DNA of 60,324 nt from Pseudomonadota bacterium (GTDB lineage: Bacteria; Pseudomonadota; Gammaproteobacteria; Steroidobacterales; Steroidobacteraceae): NCBI GenBank assembly GCA_023417315.1, contig JAEZFW010000078.1, positions 1 through 60,324 of the forward strand. Reading direction: 5' to 3'. Positions 32,348 through 40,658 of this stretch are shown here, piece by piece; the stretch's first letter is position 1, and each line of letters begins with the position of its first letter. A program made the position numbers and the translations under genes. Below the pieces are notes generated by a model. That model had not been told where the DNA came from, did no database searches, and worked only from the letters and a program-made list of their open reading frames with translations.

Positions 32348-33285
32348 CTTTAGAAACTGAGTCGACGGTTCCCCCGCAGGCGGCGGAAGAAGAGAACGCA
32401 GTGCGACCGGCTCCCGCGCCGGCCGCGAACCCAACCCCTAATCCAATTCCATTGAGTAGTGGAGCTACAAAGTTGACTGAGATCATCGTGGTGACCTCGG
32501 GCAAGGGAGGCGTGGGCAAGACGACCACGTCGGCGAGCCTTGCCTGCGGGTTGGCTCGACGCGGCAAGAAGGTGGCCGTGATCGACTTCGATATCGGCCT
32601 TCGCAACCTCGATCTGATCATGGGGTGCGAGCGCCGTGTGGTCTACGACTTCGTCAACGTCATCCATGGCGATTGCACGCTCAAGCAGGCGCTCATCAAA
32701 GATAAGCGTGTCGACACGCTCTACATTCTTGCCGCGTCGCAGACCCGCGACAAAGATGCGCTCAACGTGGAAGGAGTTCGGCGCGTGTTCGATGAGCTCA
32801 TTGCCGATGGGTTCGATTACATCTTGTGCGACTCTCCAGCCGGCATCGAAAAAGGTGCGCACCTTGCGATGTACTACGCGGATCGAGCGATCGTCGTCGT
32901 GAATCCGGAAGTCTCGTCGGTGCGCGACTCCGATCGGATCCTCGGCCTGCTTTCGAGCAAGACCTATCGTGCGGAGAAGGGTGAGTCCAAGGTGAAAGAA
33001 CACCTGCTTCTCACCCGCTACAGCCCGCGCCGCGTGGGTACGGGCGAGATGATGAGCGTCGATGACGTCAAAGAGATCCTGGGGATCGACGTCATCGGTG
33101 TGATCCCGGAATCCCCCGATGTCCTCACTGCCTCGAACGCAGGCACGCCTGTGATTTTGAACGGGGAGAGCGACGTCGCGGACGCTTATGAAGATGCCGT
33201 CAAACGCATGCTGGGTGAAGACTTGCCGCTGCGGTTCTTACAAGAGCCGAAGCGCGGCCTCTTGGCGCGTATGTTCGGAGGCTGA
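32344..33285 (+). CDS. minD: Septum-site determining ATPase MinD
   Basis: This start (ATGA overlap with minC) gives 313 residues, with a Pro/Ala-rich lead of 43 residues before the MinD body. The body has the deviant Walker A SGKGGVGKTT, the IDFDIGLRNLDL switch region, and a C-terminal amphipathic membrane helix (GLLARMFGG). A TTG at 32473, with GGAG eight bases upstream, would start LTEIIVVTSG and give 270 residues, the usual MinD length. Which start is used cannot be settled from sequence. MinD binds membrane and ATP, recruits MinC and is released by MinE. Confidence 0.95.
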   Translation: MTLETESTVPPQAAEEENAVRPAPAPAANPTPNPIPLSSGATKLTEIIVVTSGKGGVGKTTTSASLACGLARRGKKVAVIDFDIGLRNLDLIMGCERRVVYDFVNVIHGDCTLKQALIKDKRVDTLYILAASQTRDKDALNVEGVRRVFDELIADGFDYILCDSPAGIEKGAHLAMYYADRAIVVVNPEVSSVRDSDRILGLLSSKTYRAEKGESKVKEHLLLTRYSPRRVGTGEMMSVDDVKEILGIDVIGVIPESPDVLTASNAGTPVILNGESDVADAYEDAVKRMLGEDLPLRFLQEPKRGLLARMFGG

Positions 33286-33288
33286 CCC

Positions 33289-33540
33289 ATGGATCTATTA
33301 GCATTTTTTCGCCGCACGCCGCCCACTGCGAGCCTTGCCAAGGAACGCTTGCGCATCATCGTCGCCCAAGAGCGCACGAATCGCAGCGGTCCGGACTATC
33401 TGCCGCTCCTGCGCCGCGAGCTCTTCGAAGTCATCAAGAAATACGTGAACGTCGACCCCGATTCCATCCAGGTCAATCTGGGCAAGGAAGAGGGGCAGGA
33501 TGTTCTCGAGCTCTCGGTCGCGCTGCCAGGGAAGGGTTGA
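33289..33540 (+). CDS. minE: Cell-division topological specificity factor MinE
   Basis: The 83-residue product is a full-length MinE: an amphipathic membrane-targeting start (MDLLAFFRRTPPTASLAKERL), the RLRIIVAQERTNRSGPDYLP anti-MinCD segment, and a C-terminal topological domain (LRRELFEVIKKYVNVDPDSIQVNLG). GGAGG lies eight bases before the ATG. It follows minD by three bases and closes the operon. A GTGACGA array starts immediately after its stop. Confidence 0.96.
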   Translation: MDLLAFFRRTPPTASLAKERLRIIVAQERTNRSGPDYLPLLRRELFEVIKKYVNVDPDSIQVNLGKEEGQDVLELSVALPGKG

Positions 33541-33718
33541 AGTGACGGAGTGACGACGTGACGGCCGCTCGCACGCATCCCTGCGCTCGCGCCATTCGCA
33601 CATCCATGTGCAGCAGGTGACGAAGTCAGAAGGGAGGCTGAGTGGCGCCCGTCGTGCTGCGCCGTAGGCTTCTATTCTGACGTCGTCACCCTGTCACCTC
33701 GTCACTCCGTCACTCGCG
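33541..33718. repeat. Inverted GTGACGA arrays after minE
   Basis: Left arrays (33541-33565 and 33617-33629, ending GAAGTCAG) are met by a reverse-complement array at 33677-33718 (CGTCGTCAC, CTGTCAC, CTCGTCAC, CTCCGTCAC). The right arm ends only eight bases before the next start codon. It could fold into a strong hairpin separating minE from the nucleotidase gene. Confidence 0.85.
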
Positions 33719-33725
33719 GAAGCGA

Positions 33726-34241
33726 ATGAAAACAATAGCCGTCGACATGGACGGAGTGCTGGCGGACGTGCTGGCGCTCTTCTTAGATCTTGATGCTCGA
33801 GACTTCGGACGCCGCAAGACGCTCGAAGAGATTTGGGGTGTATCGGAGCTCAAGGCGTTCGAGCGCGCGCTCGACTATCTTCATACCGATGGCTTCTTCC
33901 GAAGCGCACGAGTCATCGCGGACAGCCAGAATGTCCTCTACAAGCTCAACCAGCACTACAACGTCTATATCGTTTCGGCGGCAACGGAATACCCGAAGAG
34001 CCTGAGCGAGAAGCAAGCCTGGCTCAACGAGCACTTTCCGTTCATCACATGGCAACAAATGGTGTTCTGCGGCTCGAAGCAGGTCATCCGCGCCGACATC
34101 ATGATCGACGATCACCTGAAGAACCTCGACTTCTTCCCGGGTGAAACGATCCTCTTCACTCAGCCTCACAATGCCGCGCTCGAGGCGTCAAGGCATCAGC
34201 GGGTGAAATCTTGGCGCGAGATAGCAGCGCTGCTGCTATAG
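33726..34241 (+). CDS. 5'(3')-deoxyribonucleotidase-like HAD phosphatase
   Basis: The 171-residue protein belongs to the NT5C group of HAD hydrolases. It has the catalytic motif DMDGVLAD (nucleophile D7, acid D9), motif 2 in YIVSAATEYP, and motif 3 as a Lys (CGSKQVIRADIMIDDHLKNL) with the acidic IDDH. It would dephosphorylate deoxynucleoside monophosphates. It is convergent to the ABC transporter gene. The GGAAG before the ATG lies at the edge of a tandem-repeat array. Confidence 0.9.
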   Translation: MKTIAVDMDGVLADVLALFLDLDARDFGRRKTLEEIWGVSELKAFERALDYLHTDGFFRSARVIADSQNVLYKLNQHYNVYIVSAATEYPKSLSEKQAWLNEHFPFITWQQMVFCGSKQVIRADIMIDDHLKNLDFFPGETILFTQPHNAALEASRHQRVKSWREIAALLL

Positions 34242-34256
34242 CGCGCGAGCATCACG

Positions 34257-36209
34257 CTAGCGATATCCGCGCGCCTGCAACAAGAACAAATGCGCGTAAT
34301 GTCCGTTGAGCTTCATCAGCTCCTCGTGGCTGCCTTGCTCGACGATGCGCCCTTCTTGCAGGACGACGATCTGGTCGGCCATGCGTACCGTCGAGAATCG
34401 GTGCGAGATCAGGATCGCGATCTTGCCTTTCGTCAGCGTGCGAAAGTGCTCGAAGATCGTGGCTTCGGCCGCGGCATCCATTGCCGAGGTCGGTTCATCG
34501 AGCACCAAGATATCCGCGCGGGTGCGCATGAACGCTCGCGAGAGCGCAATCTTCTGCCACTGGCCGCCTGATAGCTCGCGGCCCTCGTTGAACCATTTGC
34601 CGAGCGGGGTGCGATAGCCAGCCGGCAGCGTTTCCACGATCGGCGCGGCCATTCCTTTCTCGCCCGCCTCGCGCCAGCGCTCTTCATCCTCGAAGTGGCG
34701 CACGTCCCCTGCGCCAATGTTCTCGCCGAGCAGGAGCTGGTAGCGCGTGAAGTCCTGAAAGATCACCCCGATGCGATCGCGAAGCACGGCTTCGTCCCAC
34801 TCACGCAAATCCTGCCCATCGAGCAAGATTCGCCCCGATGTCGGCTCATACAGGCGCGTCAGCAACTTGATCAGCGTCGTCTTTCCCGAACCGTTTTCGC
34901 CGACGAGCGCGAGCGACTGACCAGGTTTGATGTGAAGGTCGATGTTCTCGAGCGTGGGCCGCTCGGCATCGGGATAACTGAAGCTCACCTGTTCGAATCG
35001 GATGCCATCGTCGGGGTGGGGACCTCGCGCGGCATTGCCTTTCACCGTTTCGACTGGCGTTTCCAGGTACTCGTAGAGCGTCGAGAGATAGAGATTATCT
35101 TCGTACATGCCCCCGACCGCGGACAGGATTGCCGAAACGGCAGACTGCCCTTGCCGGAACAGCATCAGATACATCGTCATCTGACCGATCGTGATTCGAG
35201 CCGCAATCGCGGAGAGCGCGATCCATGCGTACGCGCCGTACAGCGTCGCCGTCGCGATCAATCCCAGCGCGAATCCCCAACTGTCGCGGCGAACGGTCAG
35301 ATCGCGATCTTCTTTGTAGAGCTTGCGGAAGATGCCGCGATAACGATCCAGGAAAAGCGGGCCCAGACCGAACAGCTTCACTTCTTTGACGTGATCTTCG
35401 CGCGCAAGCACGGTCTCGAGGTACATCTGCATGCGCGTTTCGGGCGAGCGCCACAAGAACAATCTAAACGCCGCGCCGGAGAACTTCGCTTCCGCAAGGA
35501 AGGCGGGCAATCCTGCGAGGATCAGCAAGACGACGGCCCAAGGAGAGAAGCCGATCAACAACGCTGAGAAGCTCACGAGCGAGACGGCGTTCTGCGCAAG
35601 TCCGAACGTGCGCATCACGAGTGAGAGCGGTCGACTCGACGCTTCGCGCCGTGCGCGCGTGAGCTTGTCGTAGAACTCCGAGTTCTCGAAATGAGTGAGA
35701 TCGAGCGTGAGCGCCTTCTCAAGAATCATCACGTTCACGCGTTGGCCGAGCTGCGCGCGCAGCAACGACTGGCATAACGAAATGCCACGCTGGGCACCCG
35801 CGATCGCGGCGACGAGCAAGCCTTCGGCGACGACGAGCTTGAGCGCATGGCTCGTCAGCGCATCGCGCTCGGGACCGGAGCTCTGAACTGCGGTCACGAC
35901 GGCATCGACGATCAAAGCGCCTACGTACGCGACGGCGGTCGGCAGCGCGCCGGCAAGAATCGTCAGAACGGCGAATGCGAATGTGAGCGGCCGGCTCGTC
36001 GTCCACACGAGCTCGATCGCTCGACGGCTGTACCCGAAAACGCCAAGGAAGCCTTGAGTAAGGTTGGGCTTCGAGAGGACGGTCTTGCGGTGAAGATTCA
36101 AGTAATACGAGCCAAATTTGTGACGCGGAGCACTCAGTGTGGGGTCGGGGGGTGGTATCTGCAATGCCAGGCCGTCTGAACGAGGGCACGAATCGATCTG
36201 CTCGTGCAT
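34257..36209 (-). CDS. ABC exporter, fused membrane and ATP-binding domains
   Basis: The ~650-residue half transporter has an N-terminal six-helix exporter domain (about residues 60-360) and a C-terminal ATPase with Walker A GENGSGKTT, signature LSGGQWQKIALSRAF, Walker B DILVLDEPTSAMDAAAE and the H-loop SHRFSTV. It would act as a homodimer. The Q-W-Q signature variant is common in peptide or lipid exporters of unknown cargo. The start is uncertain: ATG at 36209 is taken, a GTG at 36260 is possible, and neither has a good Shine-Dalgarno. The first ~45 residues are polar and not part of the fold. Confidence 0.9.
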   Translation of the reverse strand: MHEQIDSCPRSDGLALQIPPPDPTLSAPRHKFGSYYLNLHRKTVLSKPNLTQGFLGVFGYSRRAIELVWTTSRPLTFAFAVLTILAGALPTAVAYVGALIVDAVVTAVQSSGPERDALTSHALKLVVAEGLLVAAIAGAQRGISLCQSLLRAQLGQRVNVMILEKALTLDLTHFENSEFYDKLTRARREASSRPLSLVMRTFGLAQNAVSLVSFSALLIGFSPWAVVLLILAGLPAFLAEAKFSGAAFRLFLWRSPETRMQMYLETVLAREDHVKEVKLFGLGPLFLDRYRGIFRKLYKEDRDLTVRRDSWGFALGLIATATLYGAYAWIALSAIAARITIGQMTMYLMLFRQGQSAVSAILSAVGGMYEDNLYLSTLYEYLETPVETVKGNAARGPHPDDGIRFEQVSFSYPDAERPTLENIDLHIKPGQSLALVGENGSGKTTLIKLLTRLYEPTSGRILLDGQDLREWDEAVLRDRIGVIFQDFTRYQLLLGENIGAGDVRHFEDEERWREAGEKGMAAPIVETLPAGYRTPLGKWFNEGRELSGGQWQKIALSRAFMRTRADILVLDEPTSAMDAAAEATIFEHFRTLTKGKIAILISHRFSTVRMADQIVVLQEGRIVEQGSHEELMKLNGHYAHLFLLQARGYR

Positions 36210-36295
36210 TGTGCGATTGAGCAGACGTCTGATTGCCCGGGGAATACACCCGGACCACACTCAGATGACGCCCGAATCAGCTGGACGGAATCCGT

Positions 36296-36772
36296 ATGAA
36301 CGACCCGAAAGATAATGATCGGACCTCCCGAAAGGAGGGGTCGACGCAGGGTGAGAAGCGCTCCGGCCGAGTGTCGTACGATGAGCGCGGCAACTCCGTG
36401 TGGGAATGGCAGCTCGAAACAGGCGTCTATAGCAAAGACGTCAGCACGCAGAAGCTCAAGAAACTGAAGCTCGATGATTTGTCGATCGCCGAGACCGCGA
36501 TCACCAAGCGACCGAGCGGCTTGGGGCCAAACGTCAGCGAGAAGAAAACACCCGGCACCGGCTTCAATCCTTACGACAATTCGTCTCGGAGCGGGTCAGG
36601 GTTCAACCCGTACGACAACTCACCGCGAGTCGGTGGCGGCACGAGCCCCTACGACACCGCTCGTGCGCTCGGCGACAAATTCCGCGATCAACCGAAGACC
36701 CAAGCCCCGCGCACGCTAGATGACATGCGGAAGTTGAGTGAGGCGATTAAGAAGGAGAAGAAGGATCGCTAG
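36296..36772 (+). CDS. Conserved small soluble protein with FNPYDN repeats
   Basis: The 158-residue product is charged and largely disordered. A conserved N-terminal part has GRVSYDERGNSVWEWQLETG (residues 23-42) and KLKKLKLDDLSIAET. The middle has three tandem copies of a G-x-GFNPYDN-type unit (GFNPYDN, GFNPYDN, TSPYDT). The C-terminus is Lys-rich. Proteins with the same YDERGNSVWEW block occur as hypotheticals in beta- and gammaproteobacteria, as I recall; no role is known. It is divergent from the ABC exporter gene. Confidence 0.8.
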   Translation: MNDPKDNDRTSRKEGSTQGEKRSGRVSYDERGNSVWEWQLETGVYSKDVSTQKLKKLKLDDLSIAETAITKRPSGLGPNVSEKKTPGTGFNPYDNSSRSGSGFNPYDNSPRVGGGTSPYDTARALGDKFRDQPKTQAPRTLDDMRKLSEAIKKEKKDR

Positions 36773-36795
36773 CTAAAGCATGCGATCCGGTAGCC

Positions 36796-37073
36796 GTGCG
36801 TGCGGCGGCAAGGAGGGCCGACCGGCCGGGAAGCCGTACTATCGACGGCAAGGGAGCCTATCGGCAGGGTCAGAGAACTCGTCTCCGGCGTCCTGCTTTA
36901 CCTCGCCATCATCGCGTTGACCCGGCACGCGAGTGATCGATGCGTTCGCGCTTCCGATCATACCGTGAGCCCTTCCTCCTGTTCTGACCTTGCCGGTAGG
37001 CTTCCTTGCCGTCACATGCACGGCTTACCAGCCGCGTGGCTTCCTTGCCGTCGCACGCACGGCTGCCGTTTCG
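36796..37073. repeat. Second inverted pair of GGCAAGG-n-GCCT-n-CGGCAGG arrays
   Basis: The left arm (36796-36872) and right arm (36982-37073) are built from the same word as the pair at 30731-31025. Left reads GGCAAGGGAGCCTATCGGCA-type; right is its reverse complement (TGCCGGTAGGCTTCCTTGCC-type). They flank ~110 bp and together fill the space between two convergent genes. Confidence 0.88.
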
Positions 37074-37076
37074 TGC

Positions 37077-38078
37077 CTACTTCCGCGTAATCTGATCGAA
37101 AATTCCCCCATCCGCAAAATGCACCTTCTGCGCTTGGGCCCAGCCGCCGAAGTCCTCGATCGTAACGAGCTCGAGCTTGGGGAATTGTTTCGCGTACTTC
37201 GCCGCCACCTTCTCATCGATCGGACGATAGAAGTGGCGAGCGATGATCTCCTGACTCTCTGGCGTGTATAGATACCTCAGGTACTCCGTCGCGACTTCAC
37301 GCGTGCCGCGGCGCAAGACGACTTTATCGACCACTGTGACCGGGGGCTCGGCGAGAATGCTGAGCGAGGGGTACACGATGTCGACCTTGTCCGGACCCAG
37401 CTCGCGGATCGATAGATAAGCTTCGTTTTCCCAAGCGAGCAGCACATCGCCGATGCCGCGTTGAACGAACGTCGTCGTCGAGCCACGCGCGCCTGTATCA
37501 AGCACCGGCACATTCTTGAAGAGCTTCTGTACGTACTCCTTTGCCGTCGCTTCGCTGCCGCCCGGCTGCTTCAATGCCCAGGCCCAGCCGGCAAGATAAT
37601 TCCAACGCGCACCGCCCGAGGTCTTCGGATTCGGTGTGATGATCGCCACGCCCGGCTTGACGAGATCGCCCCAGTCTTTGATGCCTTTGGGATTTCCTTT
37701 GCGCACCAGGAACACGATCGTCGACGTGTACGGCGAGCTGTTGTGCGGCAAACGCGCTTGCCAATTGACGGGCAGCGACTTTGCGTGGGTCGCGATCGCA
37801 TCGATGTCGCCTGCGAGCGCGAGCGTGACCACATCGGCGGGCAGGCCATCGATCACTGTGCGCGCTTGTTTACCAGAACCGCCGTGCGACTGCTTGATCG
37901 TCACTGTATCGCCCGTTTTCTCCTTCCAGTGTTTCGCGAACGACTTGTTGTACTCTTCGTAGAGCTCGCGAGTTGGATCGTACGAAACGTTCAGCAAGCT
38001 AACGTCCTTGGCCAGCGCGCCGCTCGTCACGGCTGCCATCGCAAGCGAGGCGATGAAAGTGCGGATCGAAATCTTCAT
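37077..38078 (-). CDS. Sulfate/thiosulfate ABC transporter substrate-binding protein
   Basis: The 333-residue protein has a signal peptide (MKISIRTFIASLAMAAVTSGALAK) and the PBP type II sulfate-binding sequence: LLNVSYDPTRELYEEYN, IKQSHGGSGKQARTVIDGLPADVVTLAL, and NPKTSGGARWNYLAGWAWAL. It is of the Sbp/CysP type. GGAG lies 10 bases before the ATG. There are no cysT/W/A genes nearby, so it must use a transporter encoded elsewhere. It follows the porin gene by 29 bases on the same strand, suggesting an uptake unit of porin plus binder. Confidence 0.93.
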   Translation of the reverse strand: MKISIRTFIASLAMAAVTSGALAKDVSLLNVSYDPTRELYEEYNKSFAKHWKEKTGDTVTIKQSHGGSGKQARTVIDGLPADVVTLALAGDIDAIATHAKSLPVNWQARLPHNSSPYTSTIVFLVRKGNPKGIKDWGDLVKPGVAIITPNPKTSGGARWNYLAGWAWALKQPGGSEATAKEYVQKLFKNVPVLDTGARGSTTTFVQRGIGDVLLAWENEAYLSIRELGPDKVDIVYPSLSILAEPPVTVVDKVVLRRGTREVATEYLRYLYTPESQEIIARHFYRPIDEKVAAKYAKQFPKLELVTIEDFGGWAQAQKVHFADGGIFDQITRK

Positions 38079-38107
38079 TGCGATAGATCTCCAAATAGGT
38101 ATTCAGA

Positions 38108-39538
38108 TCAGAAGTTGACGCCGAAGCGCGTGAACAGCGCTTTCTCGTCTTCTCGATCGCCCGTTGCGGCTCCGCCATCGAAGCTCGTGACGTCGTAGTT
38201 GAGCGACCACTTGTAGTTCTGGTTGAGGTACCAGTTCACACCGACACCCCATGCGCTCGCCCTCGTTGCAGCAGTCGCGGGATTTGCGAACGAATCGGAG
38301 CCCCCGACGAATGCGTCATCATCGATGTCGAGCTCGTGAAATCGAGCGACGAGCTCGATTGCGCCCCACGTGCCATCCTCAGGTGAGAACACCGAGTTCG
38401 GCTTGAAGCCGCGGAAGGCTTGCTCCTCGCCGGTCGCGAACCAGGCAAGTTGTACCTGCCACGCGCTGTGATCGAGCGAGTCAGAACGCGTGGTGCCTGC
38501 GGCCGTCACCCGCGAGACGTCCTGCGAGACTTGGACGTACTCGGTCAGCGCGAGGAAGCTGCCGTTCGAGTAGTAGGCCTGCGGCGTGATGCGCAAACGT
38601 TCGCCATCTGCATACGTTCCTTGCGCCGTGGCGCTCGTACTTCGATAGCTGAAGAAGCTCTGCTGTCCAGGTGTGCGATAGCCAGGCAGCAGCGTGTTCG
38701 TGGCGCTACCGGTCGAATCGACGTACGTGCCTGCGATACCGAACCCGAACCCCCGTAGCGCGTAGACATCGGAGGATTGGAACGGCGTGACAAAGATGCG
38801 AGCCGCCCAATCGCCTGAGGTGTCGTTCTCGACATCGCCGCTAGCATCGCTGCTGCCGCCGTCGCTCACACCATTGAAGTACCCGATCGAGTAGTTGACC
38901 GTGCCGCCCGCGAGATCGCCTCCGACCTGCACGCCGAGATCTCGATTCGGCAGCAGGCTGGTCGGAAAGCCGCGCTCGATGAAGCGCAGGTCGGATGCCG
39001 AGACGAGACGCTCGAGGCCCACCGGCACCTTGAACTTACCCGCGGTCACGGTCGCCCACGGCGCGAACTTCGCCGCGAGGAATGCATCGAGGATGATCGT
39101 TCGGCCGCCGGCGAAATCAGGTGTGAACCTGAAATCGAAGCGGCCGTTGAGGGTGCCTTCGAGCGTCGGACGCACGCGACGCAGAATGAATGTGTCAGCG
39201 GTAGAGGGCGTGACATCGTCGAAGTAGCGGCGTCCGTCGAAATGCAGCACGCCGCGCAGCTTGATTAGATTCGCGTTGTCTGGCGTACCGAAACTGAAGC
39301 CACGAGGTCCTGCTTTGACGGTGGGTGCGGAAGGGGCTGCCGCGGCTTTCGCTTCCGCTTCGAGCTCGAGCTTGCGCTCGAGCACCTTGATCTTTTGATC
39401 CTGCGCGTCCAGCCGCTCGCGCAGATCCAACAGTTCGTCTGCATGCGCCATCGACATGCTCAGCAACGCAAATACGACCGCTGCTGTGACCGGATAAATT
39501 CGCCGAGACTGTGGCGCATTCGAACCGAGCTGCTGCAT
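38108..39538 (-). CDS. OprP/OprO-type anion porin
   Basis: The 476-residue protein has a signal peptide (to about residue 33, SMAHADE), an N-terminal coiled coil (LRERLDAQDQKIKVLERKLELE) that likely drives trimer contact, an Ala/Pro spacer, and a barrel of the phosphate-selective porin O/P family (LRGVLHFDGRRYFDDV, FRFTPDFAGGRTIILDAFLAAKF) that ends in Phe (RFGVNF), as outer-membrane barrels do. The downstream sulfate-binding gene suggests it may favour oxyanions. Substrate is inference. Confidence 0.9.
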   Translation of the reverse strand: MQQLGSNAPQSRRIYPVTAAVVFALLSMSMAHADELLDLRERLDAQDQKIKVLERKLELEAEAKAAAAPSAPTVKAGPRGFSFGTPDNANLIKLRGVLHFDGRRYFDDVTPSTADTFILRRVRPTLEGTLNGRFDFRFTPDFAGGRTIILDAFLAAKFAPWATVTAGKFKVPVGLERLVSASDLRFIERGFPTSLLPNRDLGVQVGGDLAGGTVNYSIGYFNGVSDGGSSDASGDVENDTSGDWAARIFVTPFQSSDVYALRGFGFGIAGTYVDSTGSATNTLLPGYRTPGQQSFFSYRSTSATAQGTYADGERLRITPQAYYSNGSFLALTEYVQVSQDVSRVTAAGTTRSDSLDHSAWQVQLAWFATGEEQAFRGFKPNSVFSPEDGTWGAIELVARFHELDIDDDAFVGGSDSFANPATAATRASAWGVGVNWYLNQNYKWSLNYDVTSFDGGAATGDREDEKALFTRFGVNF

Positions 39539-39820
39539 ATATCTCCCGTGTGATGATGCGAATAGACAAATACGGACGAGTGCTCATGGCGCGCGATCTG
39601 GATTGGCGCGCGCCTACGTCAGCCGTCAGGCGTGAGGGCATCGTAAGGAGATGTCGGTAAACCCTCAGTCGAGGGCCAGTTACAATCCGGTTAGCTGAGC
39701 TCGCGCATCGGTGAAAGTTGTGGACCGCTACTTTCGATCCGAGTCATAGACAATAGTCATCGCCAACGCTCCTCGCGCGCAGTAATGTAGGTAAACATAG
39801 ACAAGATAAGGAGCGCGACC
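39539..39820. other. Divergent promoter region porin / dps
   Basis: No gene was seen in this 282-base spacer. It has an ATAG-rich stretch near 39746-39760 that vaguely recalls OxyR half sites, but the full spacing does not fit well. AAGGAG at 39809-39814 is the dps ribosome site. Promoters are expected but none can be fixed with confidence. Confidence 0.45.
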
Positions 39821-40288
39821 ATGCAAATAGACATAGGCATTCCCGAGCAAGACCGTGCCTCGATCGCGAAAGGCCTATCCAAGCTGCTCGCCGATACGTA
39901 CACGCTGTATCTCAAGACGCATAACTATCATTGGAACGTCACGGGTCCGATGTTCAACACGCTGCACTTGATGTTCGAGCAGCAGTACACGGAGCTTGCG
40001 ATCGCAGTCGATCTGATCGCCGAGCGCATCCGCGCACTCGGCCATCCGGCGCCCGGTTCATATCGCACCTACTCGAAGCTCACCAGCATTCAGGAAGAAG
40101 AGGGCGTGCCCGATGCGAACGAGATGATTCGGCAACTCGTCATCGGTCAAGAAACCGTCGTTCGCACCGCCCGCGAGCTCTTCCCTTCCGTGGAGAAGGC
40201 CGCCGACGAACCCACCGCGGACTTGCTCACTCAGCGAATGCAGGTGCATGAGAAGAATGCGTGGATGTTGAGGAGTCTGTTGGGCTGA
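39821..40288 (+). CDS. dps: Dps-family DNA-binding ferritin
   Basis: The 155-residue product shows the Dps ferroxidase pattern: THNYHWNVTGPMFNTLHLMFEQQY supplies the first His, then the second His and the acidic residues, and IAERIRALGHPAPGS the following helix. A short N-terminal tail without many Lys suggests weak DNA binding. Dps oxidises Fe(II) with H2O2 and protects DNA under stress. It has its own Shine-Dalgarno AAGGAG and is transcribed toward the trp operon. Confidence 0.94.
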   Translation: MQIDIGIPEQDRASIAKGLSKLLADTYTLYLKTHNYHWNVTGPMFNTLHLMFEQQYTELAIAVDLIAERIRALGHPAPGSYRTYSKLTSIQEEEGVPDANEMIRQLVIGQETVVRTARELFPSVEKAADEPTADLLTQRMQVHEKNAWMLRSLLG

Positions 40289-40294
40289 GGCCTC

Positions 40295-40425
40295 GGCAAG
40301 TGACGAGTGACGCGTGACGAGCAAGAAGGAGTCCGGTAGCACGCGGCTTACAGGGTTCGCGTGCCGGGCGCGGCGGCTGGTTTTCAAGTTCTTGCCCGTC
40401 ACTCGTCACCCGTCACTCGTCACGG
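40295..40425. repeat. Inverted GTGACGAGTGACG arrays between dps and trp
   Basis: The left arm (40295-40327) and right arm (40391-40425, CTTGCCCGTCACTCGTCACC and following) are reverse complements sharing the outer TTCTTGC as well. They flank ~63 bp. The right arm ends about ten bases before the trp promoter -35 box, so it may act as the dps terminator or insulate trp. Confidence 0.88.
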
Positions 40426-40434
40426 GCCATCAAC

Positions 40435-40463
40435 TTGACGACCCCCTGAGCGAGCGGTAATAC
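40435..40463 (+). promoter_or_regulatory. Sigma-70 promoter of the trp operon
   Basis: TTGACG (40435-40440) and TAATAC (40458-40463) are separated by exactly 17 bases. Transcription would start near 40470, only a base or two before the trpL ATG. That makes the leader peptide mRNA nearly leaderless. Confidence 0.7.
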
Positions 40464-40471
40464 TCACCACC

Positions 40472-40519
40472 ATGACAACGCCCCAAATCTCTCACCGCTG
40501 GTGGTGGCGCCTCTCATAA
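40472..40519 (+). CDS. trpL: trp operon leader peptide, three tandem Trp codons
   Basis: A 15-codon frame encodes MTTPQISHRWWWRLS with three consecutive TGG codons at 40499-40507, then TAA. This is the standard tryptophan sensor of a transcription attenuator. A ribosome stalled on the Trp codons during Trp scarcity would free the downstream antiterminator. It is too short for ordinary gene finders. No Shine-Dalgarno precedes the ATG, matching the promoter position that starts the RNA there. Confidence 0.88.
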   Translation: MTTPQISHRWWWRLS

Positions 40520-40612
40520 GGAGAGGGCCGCTGGAATTGCTGGGCGCATAGAACACCACTGACGAATCCAGAAAACCCATCTCCGAGCGCAGTCCGGGGA
40601 TGGGTTTTTTAT
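40520..40612 (+). promoter_or_regulatory. trp attenuator (antiterminator and terminator)
   Basis: Region 2, GGAGAGGG (40520-40527), follows the leader stop and can pair either with the preceding CCTCTC (40510-40515) or with CCCATCTCC (40576-40584) to form the antiterminator. The terminator stem is AAAACCCATCTCCG (40572-40585) with CGGGGATGGGTTTT (40595-40608) followed by T's to 40610. All three alternative helices of a classical attenuator are thus present. Confidence 0.88.
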
Positions 40613-40658
40613 CGCCTCTCGCCGGCCTGCAGGGAAAGGTCCAGGACGAGGAGCTCGC

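Noticed and set aside
39730..39770. OxyR site upstream of dps
   Set aside because: ATAG-like words occur but the four-element spacing does not fit.
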